Positions 27,238-36,263 of a stretch of DNA of 64,000 bases are shown piece by piece. Each line of letters starts with the position of its first letter. Within the stretch, counting starts at the first letter, position 1. This DNA is from a bacterium. Lineage in GTDB: Bacteria > Myxococcota_A > Polyangia > Nannocystales > Nannocystaceae. A model generated the notes under the pieces. The model was not told the DNA's origin, ran no database searches, and saw nothing but the letters and a program-made list of their open reading frames with translations. Location of the stretch: assembly GCA_024742475.1 (NCBI GenBank), contig JANSYI010000009.1:186001-250000 (forward strand), in the 5' to 3' direction. A program made the translations under genes and the position numbers.

Positions 27238-27921
27238 TCAGTCCTCGACGACGACCGCTGCGCCCGAGCTGCCCCGTCGGCCCGCGGAGGTGACGATCTG
27301 ACCGACCACCACGGCCACGGATTCGCCGGAGGTCGAGTTTGCGATCTCTCGGGCGCAGACCTCGGGTTCGCTCGCCTCCTGCATCATGATTTCGGCGAGC
27401 AGCGACTTGTGGATCGACCTGTAGGTCTGGGGCGTGCACAGCAGGAGCTGATCGCCGTCTTGGGGAGTGAAGCGCACGAGGTCGAGCTGCAGCGCGTGGT
27501 TGCCACCGGCGGTGCCGGCGTTCTCGTCGGGTGGGTCCTTGGTGAGCTGATTGATCGTCCCACCCCGAACCCGATAGACGCGGGGCCCGACGTTGCCGAC
27601 GACGATCTGGTGCCCGTCGAAGTGCGCAGCGGCGAAGGCGGCTTCCATGCCTCGATAGAACGGGTCGATCGACGACGCGCGACGGATCGCCTCGTGCACA
27701 CGTGTACCCGCGAGATTCCAGCGCTGGGCCGGGTCGGCGGGGCCGGGGCTGGAGAGTGCCAGCGGGAGCAGGTCGACGGCGACCTCGGCGGCGAGGCCAC
27801 CGCCGGAGAAGCCTCCGCGCCCCGCCGCGAGGATGCCGAGCTGGGAGCCCGCGCGAAAGCGGAACAGGGACTCGGGTCCGCCTCGTGCGAAGCCGGTGAA
27901 GGTGACGGCGGTGAACTCCAT
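27238..27921 (-). CDS. Degenerate PP2C-like protein
   Basis: A 227-residue protein with PP2C-fold landmarks: an opening strand (FRAGSQLGILAAGRGGFSGGGLAAEVAV) where active enzymes have a DGMGGH-type metal site, then IVVGNVGPRVYRVRGGTINQLTKD, the usual RVYRxRxGxxxxLTxDHS strand pair. The aspartate of the DG motif is replaced (AAGRGG), and the DHS serine region reads DPPD. A pseudophosphatase or regulatory domain is therefore more likely than an active enzyme. It lies 27 bp upstream, in coding order downstream, of the VOC gene. Confidence 0.6.
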   Translation of the reverse strand: MEFTAVTFTGFARGGPESLFRFRAGSQLGILAAGRGGFSGGGLAAEVAVDLLPLALSSPGPADPAQRWNLAGTRVHEAIRRASSIDPFYRGMEAAFAAAHFDGHQIVVGNVGPRVYRVRGGTINQLTKDPPDENAGTAGGNHALQLDLVRFTPQDGDQLLLCTPQTYRSIHKSLLAEIMMQEASEPEVCAREIANSTSGESVAVVVGQIVTSAGRRGSSGAAVVVED

Positions 27922-27948
27922 GTGCCGTGATTGCAGGGGAGCGTACCG

Positions 27949-28431
27949 TCAGCGCGCGGCGGCGTCGAACGCGTCGATCACGGCCTGCGGGGCTTGCACG
28001 AGCTCGATGAGGACGCCGCATCCGCCCTGGGGCGCATCCGCGCTGCCCTTGGGGTGGATGAAGCAGACGTCGAATCCCGACGCGCCCTTGCGGATCCCCC
28101 CGGGGGTGAACCGGACCCCGCGGTTGCCCAGCCAGCCCACGGCCGCCTGCAGGTCGTCGATCCACAAGCCGATGTGGTTGAGCGCTGGGTCGGCGACGCG
28201 CGGGCGGCCATCGGGACGCAGCGGCGTCATCAGGTCGATCTCGCATCGACCGAGTCCGGCGCCGACCTCGGCGATGTCTTCGTCGACGTTCTCGGACTCC
28301 GAGCGGTAGTCCCCGACGGGGGTCGCGCCGAGCAAGTCGACCCACAAGGTGCGCAAGGGCGCCTTGTCGAGCGCGCCGACGGCGATCTGCTGAATGCCCA
28401 ACACCCGAAACGGACGCGCGGGTTCTTCCAT
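27949..28431 (-). CDS. VOC-family protein, methylmalonyl-CoA epimerase/glyoxalase-like
   Basis: A 160-residue protein; ATG 28431 starts the domain neatly ([17 protein letters not shown]). Two beta-alpha-beta-beta-beta halves are visible; candidate metal ligands are Gln in the first strand (where epimerases usually have His), Glu in RCEIDLMTP, His in [13 protein letters not shown] and Glu in GVLIELVQ. Length and the pattern of [12 protein letters not shown] followed by NHIGLW favour methylmalonyl-CoA epimerase over lactoylglutathione lyase, but the first-ligand change leaves the substrate open. Divergent from the membrane-protein gene at 28484. Confidence 0.65.
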   Translation of the reverse strand: MEEPARPFRVLGIQQIAVGALDKAPLRTLWVDLLGATPVGDYRSESENVDEDIAEVGAGLGRCEIDLMTPLRPDGRPRVADPALNHIGLWIDDLQAAVGWLGNRGVRFTPGGIRKGASGFDVCFIHPKGSADAPQGGCGVLIELVQAPQAVIDAFDAAAR

Positions 28432-28483
28432 GAGGCGCACGCTACCACGCAGGTCGTTGACAGAATGACCCCCGCTCTTCAGG

Positions 28484-29095
28484 GTGTTCACAGTGGTTTG
28501 GGCTGCGCTTTGGTCGGGGGTCGCGGGACTGGGTGTGATCGGCGTCGTGATGGCGGTGTCGGAGATTCAGGCGGCGACCTCGGACGACCTCTACTTCAAG
28601 CGCTCGTCGCAGCTTTGGTGTGCCGTGGCCGCCGTAGTCGCTGCGATGAGCCTCGCCATGCTCCCCGCGCTCTTGCAGATGAGCGGCCTCGCGGAAACGG
28701 AGCACGTCGTCGCCGGCTTCATCGGGGCGCCCGCGGCCGTCGCGGTGCTCGCGTGCCTGCATAACGCGTGGTCGTTGACGTCCGTTCGTCGTCGACGCGC
28801 CTTCGCGCTACGCAATGGCCAGGAGTTCGAGGCGCGGGTCGTCGAGCGCGACCACAAGCCGTTTGCGCACGACATCCTCGCCGTCACCTTCGAAGCCACG
28901 CTCCCGGTCGCCGCGGGGACGAGCCATCGCGGCGGGTACAGATCCGAGGCCGTTGGCGGCACCCAGACCCTCCGACTCGTCGAGACCTGCCCTGGCGACC
29001 AGTGGGGCCGGCTCGCGCCCGGGCGCCGCGTCCGCGTGCGCCTCGACCCGAGCGACACGTCTCGCTACGCGCTGGTGCTCTTCGACGCCGCGTGA
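28484..29095 (+). CDS. Membrane protein of unknown function
   Basis: A 203-residue protein from GTG 28484. Three membrane segments occupy the first ~105 residues ([54 protein letters not shown]), followed by a soluble ~95-residue beta-rich tail ([45 protein letters not shown]). The tail resembles a DUF3592-type domain, which often follows membrane helices, though I would not insist on it. Its 3' end overlaps the miaE-like gene on the opposite strand by 31 bp. Confidence 0.6.
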   Translation: MFTVVWAALWSGVAGLGVIGVVMAVSEIQAATSDDLYFKRSSQLWCAVAAVVAAMSLAMLPALLQMSGLAETEHVVAGFIGAPAAVAVLACLHNAWSLTSVRRRRAFALRNGQEFEARVVERDHKPFAHDILAVTFEATLPVAAGTSHRGGYRSEAVGGTQTLRLVETCPGDQWGRLAPGRRVRVRLDPSDTSRYALVLFDAA

Positions 29096-29682
29096 GCGGC
29101 GTGCATGCGAGCGAGCGCTGGGGCCTGCGCAATCACGCGAGCCTCGTGCTGGGCCACCTCGTCCAAACGCTCGCGCAGCGCCGCGTCGTCGACGAGCTCG
29201 AGCGCGCGGATCAGGTCGAGGTAGGACGCGTGGTGCCGCGCCTCACTCGCGAGCAGGCCCGCGTAGAGCTTGGACAGCTCGGGGGCGTCGTGGGCGAGGG
29301 CCTCGGCGAGCAGCTGCATGCGCTCGCAGCTTCGAGCCTCGATCATCGCGCAGCACAGCAGCGTGTCGAGCAGACGCAGCGGCTCTTCGCGGCGGACCAC
29401 CTTCATGAGCTCGGCGGCGTAGGGGCTGGGCTCCTGGCGGCCGAATGCGAGCCCCCGTCGGTCGAGGTGCTCGAGCACGAGCTCGAAGTGCGCGAGCTCT
29501 TCGCGGGCCAGCCGCGACAGCGGCTCCATGAGCGGCCGCTTGTCCTGGTAGCGGAAGATGAGGTTCATCGCGGTGGACGCGGCCTTCTTCTCGCAGTGTG
29601 CGTGGTCTAGCAGGACCTCGTCCATGTGCTTTGCCGCCCAGGACGCCCAGCCTTCGGCCGTGGGTTCGGCGAGGTGCAGCAT
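29065..29682 (-). CDS. miaE: tRNA-(ms2io6A)-hydroxylase MiaE-like
   Basis: A 205-residue ferritin-like diiron protein. Ligand motifs in order: DHAHCEKKAASTAM, LAREELAHFELVLEHL, CCAMIEARSCERM and LLASEARHHASYLDLI, giving the E/ExxH pairs of MiaE, which hydroxylates the isopentenyl group of ms2i6A at tRNA position 37. ATG 29682 is chosen because homologous sequence begins right after it; the frame stays open upstream. The length fits the shorter MiaE subgroup. No miaA or miaB in the window. Confidence 0.85.
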   Translation of the reverse strand: MLHLAEPTAEGWASWAAKHMDEVLLDHAHCEKKAASTAMNLIFRYQDKRPLMEPLSRLAREELAHFELVLEHLDRRGLAFGRQEPSPYAAELMKVVRREEPLRLLDTLLCCAMIEARSCERMQLLAEALAHDAPELSKLYAGLLASEARHHASYLDLIRALELVDDAALRERLDEVAQHEARVIAQAPALARMHAAHAASKSTSA

Positions 29683-29739
29683 GCCGCGACCGTACGCGGC
29701 GAGCAGGCGCGACGCGACCGCTCGGGGTACTCTGCAGGC

Positions 29740-30555
29740 GTGAGGCTCCTCGTCTCCTGCATGCTCCCCGTCGCGCTGGGCTTGGCGGGCTGCGTTCGGA
29801 CGACCTCTGCGTCGGTGCAGTTCTCGCCGCCGCCGCGGGTCCAGCCCGCGCCGCAGACGCGCCCCGCTCCGACGCTCCTCTCTGCGCACTTCGCCCTCGA
29901 CGACGCGCCCCAGCTCGAGGGCCGCGACGCCATCGCGCTGGTGTTCTCCGAGGAGGTCGACGCCGCCAGCCTCCGGCCGGACGCGTTCATGGTGCTGCTC
30001 GCCGATGGGGGGCGGGTGCTCGCGACCGACGCGTTCCTCGCCCCAGCCAGCGAGGCCGACGAGAACCGGACCGTGTGGATCGTCGGGGATTTCGGCGACC
30101 CCAGGCGGCGACCCCCCACCGACGTGCTGGTGATTCGAGCGCTGCACGCCGAGAACGGAGCGTCACTCAAAGGGCTGCTCAGCGCGGTACTCGGCTACGA
30201 CGACGGCGGCCGCATCGTCTTCGCACAGATTCAGCCCGAGCCCTGTGACGCTGGAGGGCTGCGGGTACGCACGTTCTGGTCCGACGGCCTGCGGGACGTC
30301 GATGCCGATGACCTGCCCTCGGTTGCGCTCGAGCTCGTTGGTGGACGCACGGTCGAGCCGGTCGCGTTCGAGGACCACCGGGAGCACGGTGACTTCATCG
30401 GAGAGTCACGCGACGACAACGTGCTCGATCTGTGCGTCCCCCACAGCGAGCGTGTCGTGGGCGTGCGCGTGAAGGCGGGGGCGTTCACAGACGTTCCCGG
30501 GCACCCCAGCGCAGCCACGCGCGCCACGGTCGCACGGGCGCCAGCTCCCGAGTAG
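29740..30555 (+). CDS. Lipoprotein with Ig-like (Big_5-type) region
   Basis: A 271-residue protein from GTG 29740 ([18 protein letters not shown], lipobox LAGC); an internal ATG at 29761 is less likely. After a Pro-rich tether, the segment [38 protein letters not shown] has the pattern of bacterial Ig-like domains (expected-minimum 'SEEVD' motif), and a second beta-rich region follows. No catalytic residues seen. It ends 13 bp before the pyruvate carboxylase start, which may mean co-transcription rather than shared function. Confidence 0.68.
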   Translation: MRLLVSCMLPVALGLAGCVRTTSASVQFSPPPRVQPAPQTRPAPTLLSAHFALDDAPQLEGRDAIALVFSEEVDAASLRPDAFMVLLADGGRVLATDAFLAPASEADENRTVWIVGDFGDPRRRPPTDVLVIRALHAENGASLKGLLSAVLGYDDGGRIVFAQIQPEPCDAGGLRVRTFWSDGLRDVDADDLPSVALELVGGRTVEPVAFEDHREHGDFIGESRDDNVLDLCVPHSERVVGVRVKAGAFTDVPGHPSAATRATVARAPAPE

Positions 30556-30568
30556 ACTGCGCGGGCTG

Positions 30569-33500
30569 ATGACGACGGAAGCCCGACCGATCCGCAAGCT
30601 GATGTGCGCCAACCGTGGGGAGATCGCGATTCGCGTCTTTCGAGCGGCAACCGAGCTGGGGATCCGCACCGTCGCCATCTTCAGCAATGAAGACCGCGTC
30701 CACCTCCATCGATACAAGGCGGACGAGGCGTACCTGGTGGGCAAAGGCCTCTCGCCCGTCGGCGCCTACCTGGCCATCGACGACATCATCCGCGTCGCGG
30801 TCGAGAACGACGTCGACGCGATTCACCCCGGGTACGGCTTCCTCTCCGAACGCGCCGACTTCGCCAAGGCGTGTGAAGAGGCTGGTATCGCGTTCGTCGG
30901 TCCTCCGGCCGAGGTGCTCGAGCGTCTGGGCGACAAGACCGCAGGCCGTGCGCTCGCAATCGAGACGGGGGTGCCCGTCATCCCCGGCACGGCCGACCCC
31001 GTCGAAGACTTCGCCGCGGCCAAGGCGTTCGCCGACTCGGCCGGCTACCCGCTGATGATCAAGGCAGCCAAGGGCGGTGGCGGCCGCGGGATGCGGGTCG
31101 TTCGTCAGGAGAGCGAGCTCGCCGAAGCCCTCGAGCGCGCCACGTCCGAGGCCGCGAGCGCGTTCGGGGACGGCACCTGCTTCATCGAGAAATACGTCGA
31201 GCGACCGCGGCACATCGAGGTGCAGATCCTCGCCGACGCGAAGGGCGACGTGTTGCACCTGTACGAGCGCGACTGTTCGGTGCAGCGCCGCCACCAGAAG
31301 GTCGTCGAGATCGCCCCGAGCGTCGGCATCAGCGAGGCGCTACGCGAGCGCATCACCTCCGACGCGGTCAAGCTCGCCAAGGCGGTCGGCTACCGCAACG
31401 CGGGTACGTTCGAGTTCCTCGTGGGGACCGACGAGGCGCACTACTTCATCGAGGCCAACCCGCGCGTGCAGGTCGAGCACACGGTGACCGAGCAGGTCAC
31501 GATGGTCGACATCGTGCAGTCGCAGATCCGCATCGCTGGCGGCGCGAGCTTCGAAGATCTGGGCCTTCGGCAGGACGACGTACAGGTTCGCGGCTTCGCG
31601 ATCCAGGCGCGCATCACCACCGAAGACCCGTTGCTGCAGTTTCAGCCCGACACGGGCCGCATCGAGGTCTTTCGGCCCGGGAGCGGCTTCGGCATCCGGC
31701 TCGATGCCGGCAACGGCTACGACGGCGCCACGATCTCGCCCCACTATGACTCGCTGCTGGTCAAGGTCACCGCCACCGCCTCGACGTTCGAGGGCGCCGC
31801 GCAGAAGCTGCACCGGTCGTTGGCCGAGTTCCGGGTGCGGGGGGTCAAGACCAACATCCCCTTCATTCAGAACGTGCTCACGCACCCGCGGTTCCTCACC
31901 GGCAAGACCGACACCGAGTTCATCGCCTCCACGCCCAAGCTGTTCCGCTTTCCGCGGCGCAAGAACCGAGCCCAGCGTCTGCTGGCCTACCTGGGCAATG
32001 TGATCGTCAACGGACCGTCGACCCCCTGGGTGTCGGGGGTGGCGCCGGCCAAGGTCGAGCCCGAGGTCCCGCTCGCGCCGCGCGTCGAGCCTCCCCAGGG
32101 GTGGCGGGATATCTTCCTCAACGACGGGCCCGAGGCCTTCGCCCAGGCGATTCGCCAGCATGAAGGCCTGCTGATCATGGACACCACGTGGCGCGACGCC
32201 CACCAGTCGCTGCTCGCGACGCGCGTCCGAACCATGGACATCGCCAAGGTGGCGCCGATGACCAGCCACACGCTCGCCTCGGCCTACAGCCTGGAGATGT
32301 GGGGCGGCGCCACGTTCGACGTGGGGCTGCGGTTCCTTCGCGAGTGTCCGTGGCAGCGTCTCGAGACGCTGCGTGAGCTGGTGCCCAACATCCCGTTTCA
32401 GATGCTCCTGCGGGGCGCGAACGCGGTGGGGTACACCAACTATCCCGACAACGTCGTGCGTCGCTTCGTGCGGGCGGCCCGCGACCTCGGGGTCGACGTC
32501 TTCCGCATCTTCGACTGCCTCAACTACATCGACAACCTCGAGCTGGGCATCGACGCCGTGGGCGAGGCGGGCGGCATCATCGAAGCGGCCGTCTGCTACA
32601 CGGGTGATGTCAGCGACCCCAAGCGGACCAAGTACAGCCTTCAGTACTACGTCGACGTCGCAGGACAGCTCGTCGACCGAGGCACGCACGTCCTGGCGAT
32701 CAAGGACATGGCTGGCCTGCTCAAGCCCAAGGCGGCCAAGATGCTCGTCGGCGCGCTTCGCCAGGCTTATCCCGAAGTGCCGATTCACGTGCACACGCAC
32801 GACACGGCCGCCGCGGGCGTGGCCTCGATGCTCGCGTGCGCGGAGGCGGGCGCCGACGTGGTCGACGTCGCGCTCGAGGCCATGGCGGGTCTCACCTCGC
32901 AGCCGGCGGTCGGGGCGATCGTGGCGGCGTTGCAAGGCACCCCGCTCGACACCAAGCTCGAGCTGACCGAGCTGCAGGTGCTCTCGGACTACTGGGAGCA
33001 AGCGCGACGCCTGTACGCCCCGTTCGAGTCGGGCCTCAAGAGCGGCAGCGCCGACGTCTACTTTCACGAGATGCCCGGAGGGCAGTACACCAACCTGCAA
33101 TTCCAGGCCAACCAGCTCGGCCTCGCCGAGCGCTGGCCGGCGATCAAGCGCGCCTACGCGGCGGCGAACCGCCTGCTCGGGGACATCATCAAGGTCACCC
33201 CGTCCTCCAAGGTGGTCGGCGACCTCGCGCAGTTCATGGTCCAAAACGACCTCACCGAAGAAGAGGTGGTCGAGCAGGCCGAGACGCTGAGCTTCCCCAC
33301 CTCGGTCGTGGAGTTCTTTCACGGCATGCTCGGCCAACCCTTTGGCGGGTTCCCCGAGCTGCTGCGAGAAAAGGTCGTGCGCGGCGGCAAGACGTTCGAC
33401 CAGCGTCCCGGGGCGAGCCTGCCTCCGCTGGACTTCGAGGCGCTGCGCAAGGACCTGCGAGAGCGGCACGGCCCGCACATTCGCGAGGTCGACGTCATCA

Positions 33501-34015
33501 GCGCAGCGCTCTATCCCAAAGTCTGGAAGGAATACCGCGAGTTCCGCGATCGCTTTGCGGACGTGTCGGTGCTCCCCACCCGAGCGTTTCTCGCTCCGCT
33601 GGAGATCGGCGAGGAAATCTCGGTGGAGATCGAGCGCGGCAAGACGCTGGTCATCGAGCTCGACGCCGTCGGCGAGCTCGACGAGGACGGCAACCGCACC
33701 GTCTACTTCACGCTCAACGGTCGGCCGCGTTCGATTCACGTGCCCGACGAGACGGCCACCGCCGAAGCCGTCGTCCGGGAGCGGGCCGACCCCACCGAGC
33801 CGGGATCCGTGGGGGCCCCCATGCCCGGCGTCGTCCTCGAGGTGCAGACCAAGGCTGGTGCCACGGTCGACGTGGGGGACCCGCTGGTGGTCCTCAGCGC
33901 GATGAAGATGGAGACCGTCGTCGCCTCGCCCGTTGCGGGCACCGTCAAGCGGGTCGAGGTCGGCGAGGGCGACTCGCTCGCGGCCGGCGATCTCCTGGTG
34001 CTGATCGAGACCTAG
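30569..34015 (+). CDS. pyc: Pyruvate carboxylase
   Basis: A single 1,148-residue chain containing all domains of the alpha4 enzyme. Biotin carboxylase (~1-460): [59 protein letters not shown]. Carboxyltransferase (~535-810): [18 protein letters not shown], ending in a [14 protein letters not shown] stretch. Allosteric/linker, then a biotin carrier with [11 protein letters not shown], the biotinylated residue being Lys1113. It carboxylates pyruvate to oxaloacetate with bicarbonate and ATP, feeding gluconeogenesis and the TCA cycle. Length is typical. Confidence 0.97.
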   Translation: MTTEARPIRKLMCANRGEIAIRVFRAATELGIRTVAIFSNEDRVHLHRYKADEAYLVGKGLSPVGAYLAIDDIIRVAVENDVDAIHPGYGFLSERADFAKACEEAGIAFVGPPAEVLERLGDKTAGRALAIETGVPVIPGTADPVEDFAAAKAFADSAGYPLMIKAAKGGGGRGMRVVRQESELAEALERATSEAASAFGDGTCFIEKYVERPRHIEVQILADAKGDVLHLYERDCSVQRRHQKVVEIAPSVGISEALRERITSDAVKLAKAVGYRNAGTFEFLVGTDEAHYFIEANPRVQVEHTVTEQVTMVDIVQSQIRIAGGASFEDLGLRQDDVQVRGFAIQARITTEDPLLQFQPDTGRIEVFRPGSGFGIRLDAGNGYDGATISPHYDSLLVKVTATASTFEGAAQKLHRSLAEFRVRGVKTNIPFIQNVLTHPRFLTGKTDTEFIASTPKLFRFPRRKNRAQRLLAYLGNVIVNGPSTPWVSGVAPAKVEPEVPLAPRVEPPQGWRDIFLNDGPEAFAQAIRQHEGLLIMDTTWRDAHQSLLATRVRTMDIAKVAPMTSHTLASAYSLEMWGGATFDVGLRFLRECPWQRLETLRELVPNIPFQMLLRGANAVGYTNYPDNVVRRFVRAARDLGVDVFRIFDCLNYIDNLELGIDAVGEAGGIIEAAVCYTGDVSDPKRTKYSLQYYVDVAGQLVDRGTHVLAIKDMAGLLKPKAAKMLVGALRQAYPEVPIHVHTHDTAAAGVASMLACAEAGADVVDVALEAMAGLTSQPAVGAIVAALQGTPLDTKLELTELQVLSDYWEQARRLYAPFESGLKSGSADVYFHEMPGGQYTNLQFQANQLGLAERWPAIKRAYAAANRLLGDIIKVTPSSKVVGDLAQFMVQNDLTEEEVVEQAETLSFPTSVVEFFHGMLGQPFGGFPELLREKVVRGGKTFDQRPGASLPPLDFEALRKDLRERHGPHIREVDVISAALYPKVWKEYREFRDRFADVSVLPTRAFLAPLEIGEEISVEIERGKTLVIELDAVGELDEDGNRTVYFTLNGRPRSIHVPDETATAEAVVRERADPTEPGSVGAPMPGVVLEVQTKAGATVDVGDPLVVLSAMKMETVVASPVAGTVKRVEVGEGDSLAAGDLLVLIET

Positions 34016-34021
34016 AGACTT

Positions 34022-34834
34022 CTAGGCCTCGGCGCCCAGCAGGACGCCGCGCTCCGCGAGGTCCGACAAGAGGGTGGCCGCGATGGCGAGGCGATCGTCG
34101 TCGAGCGGCTCTCCGCACGACTCGCAGGCCGCGCGCAGGCCGTCGGCCACGGGCCGGCGGTGTTCGATGAGCTGCACCAATACCGCGTGGGCCAGCGTCG
34201 TGAGCTCGAGGTAGCGCACCTTGGCGTCCGGGTCGCGATAGACGAGCAGCCGGGAGGGCGTGTGCTCGGGCAGCTCGGTGCTCTGGGCGTCGGAGCTGAG
34301 CTTGTGCACCGCGTAGTCGTAGGTCATCAGCCGTGCGGCGCCGTCGAAGCGCAGCGGTTTGTCGAGCGCGAGGTCGCGGCCGGTGGGAGACTCTCCGCCG
34401 CGGTGGTCATTGCGGATGTCGTACTCGAGCAGCTCGTGTCGCGCGAGGTCGACGAGGTAGTCGGGGACCGCGTCGTCCTCGCGCCAGCGGGGGGTGACCC
34501 AGGCGACGAACTCGGCGGGGACGTCACGCAGGTAGGGGGACCGGGCGGCGCATTGGTCCATCCAATCGGCGAAGTCGGCTCGAAGTCGCTTCATGCCCAG
34601 TCGCGCGGCCGTGCGCTCGATGAAGTCGGCGATCGTGTTCCGCATCCGGTTTTGAACCAGCGAGCGGTAGACGAGGAAGCGCTCTGCGCCCACCGCTTCG
34701 ATGGCGTCGAGGTCGTCACCTTGCACGCCGTGCTCTGCCGCGAATGCGCGAAGGTCGGCCCGGCTCGCCTCGTCGGCGCCGCGCTTACGAAGCAGGGCGT
34801 TCATCATCTGCAGTCGAGCGTCTTGGGTGCTCAC
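34022..34834 (-). CDS. bufC: BufC/HvfC-like partner protein (DUF2063)
   Basis: A 270-residue protein from GTG 34834, overlapping the MNIO gene end by 4 bp. The N-terminal ~100 residues (NALLRKRGADEASRADLRAF, RFLVYRSLVQNRMRNTIADFIERTAARLG) match the DUF2063 putative RiPP-recognition domain found beside DUF692 enzymes. The C-terminal half is a beta-rich segment (LARHELLEYDIRND, LPEHTPSRLLVYRDPDAKVRYLELT) as in HvfC/BufC. In studied systems this protein delivers the precursor to the MNIO. Only six bases separate it from the convergent pyruvate carboxylase gene. Confidence 0.87.
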   Translation of the reverse strand: MSTQDARLQMMNALLRKRGADEASRADLRAFAAEHGVQGDDLDAIEAVGAERFLVYRSLVQNRMRNTIADFIERTAARLGMKRLRADFADWMDQCAARSPYLRDVPAEFVAWVTPRWREDDAVPDYLVDLARHELLEYDIRNDHRGGESPTGRDLALDKPLRFDGAARLMTYDYAVHKLSSDAQSTELPEHTPSRLLVYRDPDAKVRYLELTTLAHAVLVQLIEHRRPVADGLRAACESCGEPLDDDRLAIAATLLSDLAERGVLLGAEA

Positions 34835-35685
34835 GCGCTCGCCTCCTGGTGCTTGGCCAGGGCCGCGTCGTAGACGGCTTGCAGCGAGGCGGCTTCGGCC
34901 AGCAGCTCGCTCAGCGGGGGAATGTTGGAGTCGCGTTCGAGCAGGACCGGCTTGGCCCCGGTGCGTTCGATGACGTACGACAGCAGGTCGCGAACCTCGT
35001 CGCGGACATCGGCGCCGTGCGTGTCGACGAGCAGCGTGTCGTCCCAGGGCTCGTGCCCGGCGATGTGCAGCTGCACCACGCGGTCCAGAGGGACGGCGTC
35101 GATCCAGGCGCGGGCATCGAAGCCATGGTTGCTCGCGTTGACGAACACGTTGTTGACGTCGAGCAGCAAGCCGCAGTCGGCTCGCTCGAGGACCTCGGTG
35201 ATGAAGCCCGCCTCGTCGAGGGTGCTCTTGCCCAGCTGCAGGTACCAGCTGATGTTCTCGATCGCCATGGGACGCTCGAGCCGGTCGGCGGCCTCGCGGA
35301 TCCGTGCCGCGACGCGCTTGGCCGTCTGCGTGGTGAATGGGATCGGTAGCAGGTCGTGCAGCACCGCGCCGTCCATGCCCGACCAGCAGATGTGGTCCGA
35401 GTGCCACGCCGGGTCATACCGATCGAGGAACACCTTGAGCTCGGCCATGTACGCCTCGTCGAAGGGATCGGTGCCTCCGATCGACATCATCAATCCGTGC
35501 GTGATGATCGGGAAGCGCTCGGCGAGCGTGGCGAGTCGCTTGGGCGATCGTCCGCCGCGGTGCATGTAGTTCTCGGGTGCGACCTCGAGGAAGGCGATCT
35601 TGTCGTCGGCGTCACCGCGAACGATGTCGCGAAGGAACGCGCCGCGAAGACCGAGGCCGACGCCGGTGGGGACTTGGGGCTGCAT
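34831..35685 (-). CDS. bufB: Multinuclear non-haem iron oxidative enzyme (MNIO, DUF692; BufB/HvfB-like)
   Basis: A 284-residue TIM-barrel protein; ATG 35685 begins the domain (PTGVGLGLRGAF). MNIO landmarks in order: FLEVAPENYMHRGG, ITHGLMMSIGGTDP, WHSDHICWSG, IENISWYLQ, LLDVNNVFVNASNHG, QLHIAGHE and VDTHGADV. These supply the His/Asp/Glu/Asn ligands of a two- or three-iron site. Characterised relatives (MbnB, BufB, HvfB) oxidise peptidyl cysteines to oxazolone/thioamide or thiooxazole groups that bind copper. Coupled to the DUF2063 gene, and downstream of the Cys-repeat precursor, so that peptide is the presumed substrate. Confidence 0.93.
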   Translation of the reverse strand: MQPQVPTGVGLGLRGAFLRDIVRGDADDKIAFLEVAPENYMHRGGRSPKRLATLAERFPIITHGLMMSIGGTDPFDEAYMAELKVFLDRYDPAWHSDHICWSGMDGAVLHDLLPIPFTTQTAKRVAARIREAADRLERPMAIENISWYLQLGKSTLDEAGFITEVLERADCGLLLDVNNVFVNASNHGFDARAWIDAVPLDRVVQLHIAGHEPWDDTLLVDTHGADVRDEVRDLLSYVIERTGAKPVLLERDSNIPPLSELLAEAASLQAVYDAALAKHQEASA

Positions 35686-35715
35686 GCGAAGAGGAGTGTC
35701 CGAGAGGATACGAAT

Positions 35716-35749
35716 AGACCCGCGGTCGCCATGGGCAAGCCGCGGGTCT
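35716..35749 (-). terminator. Intercistronic stem-loop between precursor and MNIO genes
   Basis: AGACCCGCGG at 35716-35725 pairs perfectly with CCGCGGGTCT at 35740-35749, leaving a 14-nt loop. It lies in the 82-bp gap between the precursor stop and the MNIO start on the same strand. There is no downstream U-run, so it is more likely a partial terminator or 3'-end stabiliser that keeps precursor mRNA in excess over enzyme mRNA. Function inferred. Confidence 0.5.
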
Positions 35750-35767
35750 GTCGCGCCTAGGCGTGAC

Positions 35768-35905
35768 TTACTTGGCGCCGCAGGAGCCTTCGCCGCCTTC
35801 TTCGGCCTTCTCGGCGCCGCAGGAGCCTTCGCCCTTTTCGGCGCCGCAGGAGCCTTCGGCCTTCTCGGCGCCGCAGGAGCCTTCTGCCTTGTCTGCACCG
35901 CAGGA
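35768..35905 (-). repeat. 27-bp tandem repeat encoding the EGSCGAEKA units
   Basis: Consecutive 27-bp units (each including GAAGGCTCCTGCGGC on the coding strand) encode the nine-residue Cys repeats, with the last unit lengthened by four codons. The near identity of units indicates recent duplication and would permit in-frame changes in the number of cysteines. Confidence 0.8.
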
Positions 35906-36037
35906 GCCTTCGGCGGCGTCGGCAGCCGAGGGGGCTGCGGGGGTCTCGGTGGCCGGCGCGTCCTTGTCGCAAGCGGTCAGGGTGAGGGCGCCGGTGCCGA
36001 GGAAGGCGAGCGTGGTGGCAATGCTTTTGAGATCCAT
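35768..36037 (-). CDS. bufA: Bufferin/HvfA-like RiPP precursor with five EGSCG repeats
   Basis: An 89-residue protein; ATG 36037 has an AAGGGA ribosome-binding site. The N-terminus is an export signal ending in a lipobox-like LTAC (Cys23), so the product may be lipid-anchored; otherwise it is Sec-secreted. After an Ala/Pro/Thr spacer come five EGSCGA motifs with cysteines at 46, 55, 64, 73 and 86, the first four exactly nine residues apart. No other known domain. Its position directly upstream of MNIO and DUF2063 genes matches copper-binding RiPP operons, where such cysteines are the modified residues. Confidence 0.85.
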   Translation of the reverse strand: MDLKSIATTLAFLGTGALTLTACDKDAPATETPAAPSAADAAEGSCGADKAEGSCGAEKAEGSCGAEKGEGSCGAEKAEEGGEGSCGAK

Positions 36038-36263
36038 GTCGTTTTCCCTTTTCGAGTTCTCGTAGGAGTTGGTTCCGTCCGTGGGCCCCCGGGGGGGCTC
36101 GCAGGTGAATCGGACACCTGCTGCGAATGTTACGGCCCCCGCGTGGCGGTGGATCGAGGAAAAAAGCACGGTTTCGTCATCGATGACGCCTGAGGCCTGA
36201 CAGGGCGCGCCGTAGCGCCGTGTAGGTGTCGCCTCCTGGACATTCGTCGCGCGTCGCGCTGGT
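36038..36263. promoter_or_regulatory. Divergent regulatory region with an inverted repeat
   Basis: The 226 bp between the precursor and MFS starts must hold the promoter(s) of both. CAGGTG at 36102-36107 and CACCTG at 36115-36120 form a perfect inverted repeat with a 7-bp spacer, 65-83 bp upstream of the precursor ATG; this could be an operator. On the precursor strand a GTAACA element is followed by GTCCGA, reminiscent of ECF-sigma promoters, but the spacing (~13 bp) is short. I see no clear sigma70 promoter. Confidence 0.35.

Noticed and set aside
31340..33739. 800-codon minus-strand frame inside pyruvate carboxylase
   Set aside because: Pure shadow of pyc: no start context, no domain, composition typical of an antisense frame.
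34831..35898. N-terminal Ala/Pro/Lys-rich extension of the MNIO enzyme
   Set aside because: The 71 extra upstream codons overlap the precursor gene and hairpin and repeat APAAP motifs because they shadow the Cys-repeat region; ATG 35685 starts the domain properly.
35763..36065. Plus-strand frame of repeated AFSAPQEPS units over the precursor gene
   Set aside because: It is the opposite strand of the EGSCG repeats; the minus frame has a ribosome-binding site, export signal and MNIO neighbours, the plus frame has none.
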